Origin: JADGQM01 sp964505935 | Lineage (GTDB): Bacteria; Desulfobacterota; Syntrophobacteria; Syntrophobacterales; Syntrophobacteraceae | Length of the DNA: 64,000 nucleotides | Direction of reading: 5' to 3' | NCBI GenBank assembly: GCA_964505935.1 | Contig: CAZDKX010000001.1 | Location: 1 to 64,000, forward strand | The notes under the pieces: generated by a model | The model's input: the letters and a program-made list of their open reading frames with translations, nothing else | What the model was told of the DNA's origin: nothing | Databases searched by the model: none | In this document: positions 34,896 to 43,166 of the stretch, in pieces | How the letters are laid out: every line of letters begins with the position of its first letter | How positions within the stretch are numbered: position 1 is the first letter of the stretch | Program-made: the position numbers and the translations under genes

Positions 34896-35929
34896 AAACC
34901 CTCATCCGGGGAGTCGGCGTCGTCGGAGGCTTCGGCTGCAGGTTGTCAAGCCTGGAAGAAGCCATTCGCAAACACTCCGCCCCTGAATCGGAGCACGCGG
35001 CCTCAGGTCCGAGCGCAGAAGGGTCTGTCGTCCCGGCGTTCACGGCGAAAACCGACCTGCTGGATCAATTGATGCCGCCTCGGACCCTGCGCAGAGTGGA
35101 CCACTATGCCCGAATGGCGATCCTGGCCAGCCATCTTGCCGTTGAAGATGCGGGGATGGGTAACGGGTTACCGGACAACACCGGTCTGATCGTCGCCACC
35201 GGCATGGGGCCGACGGCAAACACCCTGGACCTGCAGGCCGCAGACGTGGCGGCGACCGACCTCGCGCTCTCTCCCATTTTGTTTTCGAATTCGGTGCAGA
35301 ATGCTGCCGCGGCATACATTTCGATGCTGCTGAAGATCCGGGGGCCCAGCCTCTCAATCAACCAGTATGAGATGTCGGTGCCGCTGGCTTTTCAAACGGC
35401 CCTCGACTGGCTCGAAGAGGATCGCACCGAAACGGTGCTGGTCGGCAGCGTCGACTGCTTTTCCAAAGCCCTTCATGAAGCCTCCCTGAACCGCCGGGAC
35501 GTGAAGTATGGGGACCAGGGCCAAAGGGCGGTTCCAGTCGGCGAAGGAAGCACGTTTTTTGTTCTGACCCGATTGGAGGCGCCAGGCATCCGCTGCCCCT
35601 TTGTGGAACATATCCATACGGGGAGAACGCGCCGAGAAGTCGCAGCGCTCATCCCGGCCATCCCGATCCTGCTTGACGGCCACTGCCGGAGCGCCGACTT
35701 CACCGGTCAGATGCGCGTGCATGTGAATTTTGCCAATGCCTACGGGGCCTTCCCTACCAGCATGGGCATGGACGTTGCCGCAGCGATGCTTCTGCTGAGA
35801 ACGGAGCAGCTGCTGAGGGTGTCATTGCCGCAATTCGACGGCGGACGCGCGTTCCACGAAAACCCCCGGATCGGTTGCCTGAAACAGGGGGAAACCGGTG
35901 ACTGGGGCATGGTCGTCATCGGCAGATAG
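34892..35929 (+). CDS. Chain-length-factor-like ketosynthase homologue, shortened
   Basis: It begins as a ketosynthase (TLIRGVGVVGGFG) and has the core GPSLSINQYEMSVPLA, where Cys is replaced within QYEMS, then VLVGSVDCFS and VGEGSTFFVL. No NAHGT or GHTLGA motif is present; the C-terminus has VHVNFANAYGAFPTSMG. At 345 residues it is 60-70 shorter than a normal KS. Coupled by ATGA overlap to the active KS, it is best read as that enzyme's inactive partner. It could also be a degenerate ketosynthase no longer needed. Confidence 0.8.
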   Translation: MKTLIRGVGVVGGFGCRLSSLEEAIRKHSAPESEHAASGPSAEGSVVPAFTAKTDLLDQLMPPRTLRRVDHYARMAILASHLAVEDAGMGNGLPDNTGLIVATGMGPTANTLDLQAADVAATDLALSPILFSNSVQNAAAAYISMLLKIRGPSLSINQYEMSVPLAFQTALDWLEEDRTETVLVGSVDCFSKALHEASLNRRDVKYGDQGQRAVPVGEGSTFFVLTRLEAPGIRCPFVEHIHTGRTRREVAALIPAIPILLDGHCRSADFTGQMRVHVNFANAYGAFPTSMGMDVAAAMLLLRTEQLLRVSLPQFDGGRAFHENPRIGCLKQGETGDWGMVVIGR

Positions 35930-35951
35930 CCGGGGCGGCCATTTGCCGCTG

Positions 35952-37097
35952 CTAGGCTTCGACGGTGAGCCAGACGAACCCGTGGGAAAACCGCCCGCTT
36001 TCGGGGATGAAGCAAAGCAGGTTCTGGCCGGGCTGGAGCTTGTCGGAGTGAAACAACTCCTCGAGGATGATATAGATGGCGGCACTTCCGGTATTACCCT
36101 TTTCCGAAAGATTCGAAACCCATTTGCTTTCGGGCACTTCAAAGCCGATCCGTTTCATTTCATCGTAAAATTTCGGGCGAAAATAGGCCGATGAATAGTG
36201 GGGCAGGAACCAGTCCACCCGATCGGGATGCAGACCGTGCTTCTGAACGACTTGCGACAGCGCTTCCCCCATGGTTCGCACAATTTCGGCATCGAGGAGC
36301 TTGATATCCTGCCGAACTGAAAACCGATGAGGCATCGCTGCCGGTTCGAACGCCTCGGTCTGCCGCCAGCCGACCATGCTGCCGTCCGCCTGCTTCATCC
36401 CGCCACCGTACATGCACGTCTCAAGAACGCCGGCGAAAGAGATCACCTCAACCCATGAGACCCTCAGGGAAAGCCCGTCTTTCCTCTTGCCTGAGGAGAA
36501 AAACACCGCACCGGCCCCGTCCGAAAGCATCCACCTCAAGAAATCGGCGTCAAAAGCGCGCACCGGCCGGGCCTCGAGGTCGGCAACCTCATCGTAAAAA
36601 GGGGTCAGGAATTGCGCCCGCATGAAAGAAGAGGACAGTTCGGAGCCGGTGGCCACCGCCTTCGATGCCAGGCCGGCGGCGACCTGCATGCATGCATATT
36701 TAAACGCCGTAATGCCGGCGAGACAAATACCGGCGGTCGTCACCGCCTCGCAGGCAGGGATTCCCAGTTCCCCCTGCACCATGAGGGCGTGGCCGGGGAA
36801 CAGCAAGTCCGGACTGGTGGTGCCACAACACAGGCATTGAATGTCCGCCGGGTCATACCCTTCATAGGGCTGCAGCCTTCGCACCGCCTCCGCCGTGAGC
36901 TGCGCGTTGGTGTGGGTCAGGCGACCCGATTCAGGGTCCAGGGCGTAATACCGCCGGGTGATTTGATTGCCTTTGAGCACCAGGCGTTTGGCTTTGGAGG
37001 ATACCCCCCGCACTTTTCCGAGCACCTCCTCGAGGATGTCGTTGGTCACCGGGTTGTTGGGAAGAAATGCCGATACATCGTTGATAAATACGTCCAT
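35952..37097 (-). CDS. 3-oxoacyl-ACP synthase III (FabH/KAS III-like)
   Basis: A thiolase-superfamily enzyme of 381 residues with Cys in VTTAGICLAGITA, His in DWFLPHYSS and Asn in NLSEKGNTGSA, the Cys-His-Asn triad of KAS III. It probably performs the priming condensation between an acyl-CoA starter and malonyl-ACP, or joins two chains. It lies downstream of a radical SAM gene (12 bp gap) and converges with the CLF gene, 22 bp from it. An AGAGAG purine run precedes the ATG at 37097; eight upstream codons in frame were not included. Confidence 0.88.
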   Translation of the reverse strand: MDVFINDVSAFLPNNPVTNDILEEVLGKVRGVSSKAKRLVLKGNQITRRYYALDPESGRLTHTNAQLTAEAVRRLQPYEGYDPADIQCLCCGTTSPDLLFPGHALMVQGELGIPACEAVTTAGICLAGITAFKYACMQVAAGLASKAVATGSELSSSFMRAQFLTPFYDEVADLEARPVRAFDADFLRWMLSDGAGAVFFSSGKRKDGLSLRVSWVEVISFAGVLETCMYGGGMKQADGSMVGWRQTEAFEPAAMPHRFSVRQDIKLLDAEIVRTMGEALSQVVQKHGLHPDRVDWFLPHYSSAYFRPKFYDEMKRIGFEVPESKWVSNLSEKGNTGSAAIYIILEELFHSDKLQPGQNLLCFIPESGRFSHGFVWLTVEA

Positions 37098-37108
37098 AAT
37101 GCTCTCTC

Positions 37109-38407
37109 TTAACCGTGGCATAGGTGCTTTAGAAAACGCTTCAGCATCGCGGCATACGTCTCGTAAAAGAGCTTGGGCTCCATGCGAGTGGCGCAGACGG
37201 CATTCGTAAACGTGTAGTAGTCAAGGTCCTGGATGGTGATTTTGGGTCTCATTTCCCGGTGTAACGGCGTCCCGGGCAACGGTGTCAGAATCGACGGCAA
37301 GGGCAGATCGATGGCATGCAACACCACAAAGCGCTCCAAAGCCTCAAAATCGGCTTCGGTGTATTCCGGCGCCACGATGAAATCGCCGATGACCCGTATG
37401 CCCAGGTCCTTGATGATGCCGATAGCCTCGAGGTTGTCGGCGACCGAGCTTCTCTTGTTCAACCGCGCCAGTCCAGGGTCCGTGATCTCCTCGAAGCCGA
37501 TGACGACCGCCGCCAGCCCGGCCTGTTTCCACAATTCAAACAAATCAGGATGCCGGGTCACGGTCTCGGCCCGGACATCGGCGACAATCGCTTTTTTCAG
37601 GCCTGACTCAATAATCGCCTGGCCCAGGCAGCGGGCATGCTCCGGGTCACCAAAGGTGTTGGCATCCACCAGGCGAACGACCGGGACTTCCCCGAGCAGC
37701 TTCATGTCGCGCAGGACCGCTGCCGGGCGGTGGGTAAGGTAGCGCCCACCGGTCAGCTTCGGGATGGAACAGAAAAGGCATCGGTGCGTACAGCCATGGG
37801 CCGAGGCGACAAAACCGACCTTTCCGCCGACTCCGCTCATCACATACTGGTCTCTATGCGCAGCGACGAGGTCGTAGCGAGGGGGACGATCGTCGGCAAG
37901 ATCCTCATGGGAATAGGCCCGCTCGAGATACTTCAGAGTCCCGCCCGGATTAGTCTTGGCGACCCCTGCGACCCCGGAGTTGACCGTCCGGTTGGCAATG
38001 GCGTCGATCAACTCCCTGAAGCTGCGCTTGCCCAGGCCCATGACAACGTAATCGATGGCGGCGTGGTTGAAGAACGTCGGATCGCACGAGGCGTGATGCC
38101 CGCCCACCACGACCAGGGCTTCACTGTTGTGCTTGACCTCTGCTGCCAAGCGCAACACCGTGTTGGCTTCACAGGCAACACCGGTGAAGCCGACCAAGTC
38201 TGGTTCAAAATGCTCGAGGGTCTTTTCGAGAACATTCGGAGTCACTTTCAAGTCGGCGATGGCGACGGCATGCCCCTCGAGATTACCGGCAAGGACTTCG
38301 AGTGCCAGGGGCTCGCCCCTGAAGATCATCTTGATCGTGTCGATCCCGTATTCCTCTTCGGGGATGCTTTTCCCGCAATTGGGAGGGTTCACCAGGAGAA
38401 TCTTCAT
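37109..38407 (-). CDS. B12-binding radical SAM protein
   Basis: The N-terminus MKILLVNPPNCGK and the B12-like domain (PDLVGFTGVACEANTV, LVVVGGHHASCDP, YVVMGLGKRSF) precede SAHGCTHRCLFCSIPKLTGG (CxxxCxxC) near residue 195. About 432 residues. ATG 38407 is chosen because MKILLVNPP is the usual family start, although GGAAGAGG lies too close before it; GTG 38419 is the alternative. It is co-directional with the KAS III gene and probably shares its transcript. The target is unknown. Confidence 0.86.
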   Translation of the reverse strand: MKILLVNPPNCGKSIPEEEYGIDTIKMIFRGEPLALEVLAGNLEGHAVAIADLKVTPNVLEKTLEHFEPDLVGFTGVACEANTVLRLAAEVKHNSEALVVVGGHHASCDPTFFNHAAIDYVVMGLGKRSFRELIDAIANRTVNSGVAGVAKTNPGGTLKYLERAYSHEDLADDRPPRYDLVAAHRDQYVMSGVGGKVGFVASAHGCTHRCLFCSIPKLTGGRYLTHRPAAVLRDMKLLGEVPVVRLVDANTFGDPEHARCLGQAIIESGLKKAIVADVRAETVTRHPDLFELWKQAGLAAVVIGFEEITDPGLARLNKRSSVADNLEAIGIIKDLGIRVIGDFIVAPEYTEADFEALERFVVLHAIDLPLPSILTPLPGTPLHREMRPKITIQDLDYYTFTNAVCATRMEPKLFYETYAAMLKRFLKHLCHG

Positions 38408-38821
38408 ACCTCTTCCCACGTCCGCATACTATTCATCCGGCAACGGCAATTCCCCATGTCCAAGGGTTCAAAGCATCTTCGAGGATAGGCGGCACGATCT
38501 TCGGTCTCCCCCACAGGACCACGGCCATCAGCCCGCAGCATCTTCTTCTCTCGTAATCCCGAACCCGCGCGACCTGAGCACTCACCTCAGATCAACACCA
38601 AAAGCCAACGCAAGGTTGACTCGCAGAGGCTTTGCGGGTACGAATAGAAACCCGACTGCCAAGCTACCACCAACTGGTTAATTAACACTTATATCGGCAT
38701 TACCGGGATATTGCAAAATGAATTTAGTTCGTAGAAGCTCGCCCAGCCTGCCTGCCACAGGCGACAAGAGAGTAGCTTGCATGCGTTGCCGGCGACCGGA
38801 CCATCATTTGAGGAAGCAGGC
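38408..38821. other. Divergent intergenic region (about 410 bp)
   Basis: Between the radical SAM gene and the divergent ABC transporter operon. TTGACT (38616-38621) and TACGAA (38639-38644) are 17 bp apart on the plus strand, a weak promoter candidate 180 bp before the ABC gene. An AT-rich block lies around 38677-38740. I see no gene and no minus-strand promoter of quality. Confidence 0.35.
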
Positions 38822-39592
38822 ATGACGCATCAGGAGCCACCTCCCCGCACGATCCTCATTTGCGCCGAGAGACTCACCAAGACGTATCCCCATTCGCGAA
38901 CTCCCGCTCTCGTATCCTTCAGTTTGTCCATGGAAGCCGGGGAAATCGTGGGTCTGCTGGGACCCAACGGTGCGGGAAAGACCACGGCCATCTCCCTGTT
39001 GACCGGGCTTTTGGCCCCGGATTCCGGCAGCGTGCACATTTGCGGCGCCGATCTTGCCAAACACCCCAGGAAAGCACGGCAATGCTTCGGGTTGGTTCCT
39101 CAGCACATCGCCTTGTATCCAAGCCTGACGGCTGCTGAAAACCTGTCGTATTTTGCCAGAATGTATCAAATCAGCGGGCGCGAATTGAAGGAGCGCGTCC
39201 GTACCTGCCTGGAAATGGTGGGCCTCACCAACAGCGCTCATGGCCGAATTGACACGTTTTCTGGAGGCATGAAACGACGGGCCAATCTGGCCGTCGCCCT
39301 GCTGCATCAACCCCGTCTGCTTTTCCTGGACGAACCGACGGCGGGAGTCGACCCTCAATCACGCAACATGATCTTGGATCGACTTTCTGAAATGAGCCGG
39401 TCCGGAATCAGCATGCTCTATAGCACGCACTATCTCGAAGAGGCCGAAAAGATCTGCACTCGCATCGCTGTTATCGACGAAGGCCGCACCATCGCTCGAG
39501 GCAGCCCCAGGCAACTGGCGGAAGCACATCCAGACTGCAAGGACCTCGGCCAGCTGTTTCTCCGGTTGACCGGAAAAGAGCTGCGGGATTGA
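38822..39592 (+). CDS. ABC transporter ATP-binding protein
   Basis: A 256-residue ABC ATPase with Walker A GLLGPNGAGKTTA, Q-loop LVPQHIALYP, signature DTFSGGMKRRANLA, Walker B LLFLDEPTAGVDP and the H-loop STHYLEEAEK. This is the DRA/Nod-type class that pairs with ABC-2 permeases, and the permease gene follows directly. AGGAAG precedes the ATG at 38822. The pair probably exports the cluster product or a precursor across the inner membrane. Confidence 0.92.
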   Translation: MTHQEPPPRTILICAERLTKTYPHSRTPALVSFSLSMEAGEIVGLLGPNGAGKTTAISLLTGLLAPDSGSVHICGADLAKHPRKARQCFGLVPQHIALYPSLTAAENLSYFARMYQISGRELKERVRTCLEMVGLTNSAHGRIDTFSGGMKRRANLAVALLHQPRLLFLDEPTAGVDPQSRNMILDRLSEMSRSGISMLYSTHYLEEAEKICTRIAVIDEGRTIARGSPRQLAEAHPDCKDLGQLFLRLTGKELRD

Positions 39593-39594
39593 GC

Positions 39595-40920
39595 ATGCAA
39601 CCCCTCCTTGCCACCCTGTTCAAGGAATTGCGCCTGCTCTACCGCGACCGCGCCGGGCTGCTCGTTCTCTTTCTCATGCCCGCCGTGCTGGTCCTGGTGG
39701 TTTCGCTGGTCCAGGAAAATGTGCTGAAAGCAACGGGCGCCCCCCACCTGGACATCCTCTTCGTCGATCAGGATCGGCAGGCTTTCGGCAAGCTTATCCG
39801 GGAACAGCTGGAAACCCTTGACACCGTGACCCTGCTTACGTCACTGGGCGGGCAGGCGATCGGCGCCGACCAGGCCAGGGCCCTGGTCGACAAGGGCCGC
39901 TACCAGGTCTGTATGGTCGTTCCGGCAGGGATCACGGAAGCGGTTCGCGTCCGAGCGGTTGAACAAATCTCCGACGCCTTTTCTGGCCGATCCGGAGAGG
40001 ATGCCGCCCCCCTGCCACGCGTGGCGGTCTATTTTGATCCCCTGGTTCAGGGCGCCTTTCGCTCTTCCCTCTTGAATGCTCTGAAGCAGATGCTCCTGGC
40101 CATGGAAATCGAAATAAAAGCCAGGACCCTGGCGGAATCCTTGTCGGCCCGGTTCGAACAGACGCTGAATGCCCTGGCCGGCGGGATACCGATGGACCTG
40201 GCGGCCATCCCCAAAATACAATTGCATCCGAGTTGGGGAAGGCGACGATTGATGGATGTCGCAGCCGCTCAAAGCGGATTGCGGAAATTGCCGACCTCGG
40301 TACAGCAAAACGTTTCAGCATGGTCGGTATTCGGCATCTTTTTCATCGTCCTGCCCCTGGGAGGAGCCATCATCCGGGAACGCAAGGACGGCACCCTCGC
40401 ACGGCTGAGAACGCTGCCGGTTCCCTACCTCACCCTGCTGGCGGGAAAGCTGGGCGCCTACCTTATCGTCTGCTGGGTGCAATTCCTGTTCATCGTCCTG
40501 ATGGGAAAAGTCGTTCTGCCGCTGCTGGGGACACCCGTGCTCAGCCTTGGCCCCGACACCGTTGCCTTACTCGTTACCGTGACGATGGTCGCTCTGGCTG
40601 CCTGCGGCTACGGCCTGATGCTCGGCACCCTCGCCCGCACCCGGGAGCAGGCAACCATGTTCGGGGCGGTTTCGGTGGTCTGCGCGGCTGCGCTCGGCGG
40701 CATCATGGTCCCGGTCTACGTCATGCCGCCGGTGATGCAGACCATCAGCCTGTTCTCGCCTCTGGCCTGGGGACTCAATGCCCTGGTGGAGATTGCGGTG
40801 CGCGAGGGCACTCTGGGTTCAGTCCGGCACGAACTGCTCTGCCTGACCGGTTTTTTTGGGGTGACCATGGCCATCGCCTGGACCCGCTTCGGCCGGTTCG
40901 ACCGCCAGGTGGAAACGTAG
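39595..40920 (+). CDS. ABC-2 type transporter permease
   Basis: A 441-residue membrane protein with one N-terminal transmembrane segment (LLVLFLMPAVLVLVVSLV), a large extracytoplasmic region to about residue 240 and five or six further segments (FGIFFIVLPLGGAII, LIVCWVQFLFIVLMG, VALAACGYGLMLGTLA). That layout is typical of ABC-2 permeases of the drug and lipid type. The ATG at 39595 lies two bases after the ATPase stop; a TTG at 39589 overlapping that stop is also possible. Confidence 0.87.
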   Translation: MQPLLATLFKELRLLYRDRAGLLVLFLMPAVLVLVVSLVQENVLKATGAPHLDILFVDQDRQAFGKLIREQLETLDTVTLLTSLGGQAIGADQARALVDKGRYQVCMVVPAGITEAVRVRAVEQISDAFSGRSGEDAAPLPRVAVYFDPLVQGAFRSSLLNALKQMLLAMEIEIKARTLAESLSARFEQTLNALAGGIPMDLAAIPKIQLHPSWGRRRLMDVAAAQSGLRKLPTSVQQNVSAWSVFGIFFIVLPLGGAIIRERKDGTLARLRTLPVPYLTLLAGKLGAYLIVCWVQFLFIVLMGKVVLPLLGTPVLSLGPDTVALLVTVTMVALAACGYGLMLGTLARTREQATMFGAVSVVCAAALGGIMVPVYVMPPVMQTISLFSPLAWGLNALVEIAVREGTLGSVRHELLCLTGFFGVTMAIAWTRFGRFDRQVET

Positions 40921-40965
40921 AGCTGGTAGGCTTGTTTCTCGGAAGATCGGTGATGGAGGCAGGTG

Positions 40966-42243
40966 TTATCGGCGGCTTTCGGCCGTCAGAAGGTCCCTGA
41001 TCTGCAGCAGCACCTGCTTGTTAAAGAGAATGGAGCCGTGGTCCTCGTCGTAGCCGAAAATCCGTTCAGCTTCTCCCTGCGCCCGCCAGTCCAGTTCGCT
41101 TGAAAGCTCCACCGTGCCGTCATTATTGGCCAAAAACAAGCTGCAGTCCCCCTTGTAGCTGAACAGGAGATAATGGTGAAGTGAAGGGGGAAATTTTCGC
41201 TTGTACAGGGTTTGGATAAATTCGCTGTCGGGGACCATGTCGTACCAGCTGGGAATGGCCGAGGGGGCTCTTTCCACCCCCTTTGCGGTCAGCTTGTGGC
41301 CGTTCCAGGGGGTGGATATGGAGATGAAGCTTTTGATGAAAGTCTGACGGCTGTCATGGACATTCTGAAGGATGAAGGACCGCGCGACCAGGCCTCCCAT
41401 GCTTTGAGCGACGACATGCATCTCCTTGAAGCCGTAGCGTTCATGCAGGACCATCACGATGCTGTTCAGTGCTTTCCCGAGTTTATTGAGGGACAGACCG
41501 GAGGGATAATAGTAAAACCATGGCTGGAAGCGTTTCCGGTCAAGATGCTCGACGGTTTCCTTCCAACCCAGGGGGGTCCCCACGGCGCCGTGAATGAACA
41601 ACACCGGGATCTTTTTCCGGTCGTATGGTTCCTGGAAAAGCACGCAGAACCCTATTTCCCGGATAAAGGCCAATGGCTCCCAATATCCTTTGACTCCGCA
41701 GTCATGGTCGAGGAGGGGACTGTCAAAGGAGACGACCTGTCCGATTTTTACAAACGACTTGCTCAGGGTATCCTGGGAAAGCACGATCTTGCCGACAGCC
41801 GCGTTATAATCGATCGATTTTTTCTCAAACGAAATATCCATCGTCGTGAGCGACGTTGGGGTAGATGGCGTAATGCTGAATCTGGTGGGGGCTCCGTACA
41901 CCCCGAACGGCTCGTCTCTATCGTATGCCAGATTTCCGTTGAGGTCTTCAAAGGCGATCAGATAATAGCTGCCGAGTCCAATTTCGATGGCGTATTTCCA
42001 TTCACCGGGGGCCAAGATGATAGCTTTGGCGATCCTTCGGCCCTGGGCGGCATCTTCAATCGCCAGTACCAATAGATTTTTGTCAGGGTTGGGTCGCTCC
42101 AAGATACTCCCGGCCACGATTTTGACCTGCTCGAGTTCCTTTACCTCCTTGGAAAGGCGGAGAAAGGTGCAGCCATTGACGCAAACGGCCACGATACAAA
42201 GGAATGCCATGAACACATACCGATATTGACCTGTGCCGGTCAT
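40966..42243 (-). CDS. Lipoprotein alpha/beta hydrolase, lipase-like
   Basis: A 425-residue protein with a lipobox signal (FLCIVAVCVNGC). The first ~190 residues are a beta-rich domain of unknown function (YYLIAFEDLNGNLAYDRDEP). The rest is an alpha/beta hydrolase: VLFIHGAVGTPLGW (oxyanion), VVAQSMGGLVAR (Ser nucleophile, Ala in place of the first Gly) and DEDHGSIL (His). It may cleave or transfer an ester of the cluster lipid in the periplasm. It is the last gene of the minus-strand operon GT25, MMPL-methyltransferase, NodB, hydrolase, with 4-nt overlaps. Confidence 0.82.
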   Translation of the reverse strand: MTGTGQYRYVFMAFLCIVAVCVNGCTFLRLSKEVKELEQVKIVAGSILERPNPDKNLLVLAIEDAAQGRRIAKAIILAPGEWKYAIEIGLGSYYLIAFEDLNGNLAYDRDEPFGVYGAPTRFSITPSTPTSLTTMDISFEKKSIDYNAAVGKIVLSQDTLSKSFVKIGQVVSFDSPLLDHDCGVKGYWEPLAFIREIGFCVLFQEPYDRKKIPVLFIHGAVGTPLGWKETVEHLDRKRFQPWFYYYPSGLSLNKLGKALNSIVMVLHERYGFKEMHVVAQSMGGLVARSFILQNVHDSRQTFIKSFISISTPWNGHKLTAKGVERAPSAIPSWYDMVPDSEFIQTLYKRKFPPSLHHYLLFSYKGDCSLFLANNDGTVELSSELDWRAQGEAERIFGYDEDHGSILFNKQVLLQIRDLLTAESRR

Positions 42244-43166
42244 CGTGTCACCTCCTTGTGCATGTCAGGACCCGTAGTGAAACGATGTTCACCGTTCGGA
42301 TCGCGATGAATTTCCTCGTGACCCCCAGTAGCGATCATCACCGGCCGCCCGATCAAATCCGCAAGCGGGAGGATTTCCAGACCTTTCTCCGGGATTCCCT
42401 TCAAAATAAGCTCCACCTCGCCGGCCCAGCGGTAAAATAGAGAAGGCTGGGCCAAGTTGTCGTGCAGGAGCAAAATGTCATTGGCCCGCACCCGTTTCAA
42501 GATTCTTTGCGACAGCTTATTTATCCGCCGATTTCCGCCATCCCAGGCCCGGCAGCTGAAATTAACCACGAACATCCCTTGCTTTTGCATGACCCGACGC
42601 AATTGCGGGGACGTGATGCCCATGGGCGGCCGGTAGGCCAGGGTGACGATACCGAGGTCCGCCAGGGCCCGCTGGGTGGCCTCAATTTCGTGCTCCATCG
42701 TGCGACCGGTGCGAAAGGCGCTCAGCATGTCGTGATGAAAAGAATGATTGGCCAGGCTATGCCCTTGGGCAATGATTGCTCTGGTCAGTTGAGGATAGCG
42801 GACGACCCGGTGCCCGGTCACAAAGAACGTTGCGGTAATCCGATACTGTTTTAAAAGCCTCAGCAGTTCCGGTGTGGTCAGCGGATCGGGGCCGTCGTCG
42901 AAAGTAAGGGCGACGGCCTTTCGGTCGCATGTTCCGCGGCTGATCACCGGCAGAAAAAAGCTGGAAGACGGGAGGAACGGGGCAACCGTGCACAGCACCA
43001 TGAACACCCCCAGCGGGATCACCGCCAGGCGGAGATCCACCCATGCCATGAGAGCGGCCGCAAGCAGGGCAACATATCCGGAGCACCCCACCGGCATCTG
43101 CGGCAGGTATTTCGCCAAAGCGTTGCTGATGCAACACAGCATGTTCTCTTCGCTACCAGGCATCAC
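42240..43166 (-). CDS. Polysaccharide deacetylase (NodB/CE4 family)
   Basis: After hydrophobic N-terminal segments (YVALLAAALMAWVDL, AVIPLGVFMVLCTVAP) comes a NodB domain with LTFDDGPDPLTTPE (motif 1), NHSFHHDML (metal-binding His pair), YRPPMG (motif 3) and ILLLHDN (motif 5). These residues bind the metal and catalyse removal of N- or O-acyl groups from sugars. The gene overlaps both neighbours by 4 nt. The substrate may be the sugar head group of the exported lipid; cell-wall glycan is the other possibility. Confidence 0.87.
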   Translation of the reverse strand: MMPGSEENMLCCISNALAKYLPQMPVGCSGYVALLAAALMAWVDLRLAVIPLGVFMVLCTVAPFLPSSSFFLPVISRGTCDRKAVALTFDDGPDPLTTPELLRLLKQYRITATFFVTGHRVVRYPQLTRAIIAQGHSLANHSFHHDMLSAFRTGRTMEHEIEATQRALADLGIVTLAYRPPMGITSPQLRRVMQKQGMFVVNFSCRAWDGGNRRINKLSQRILKRVRANDILLLHDNLAQPSLFYRWAGEVELILKGIPEKGLEILPLADLIGRPVMIATGGHEEIHRDPNGEHRFTTGPDMHKEVTR

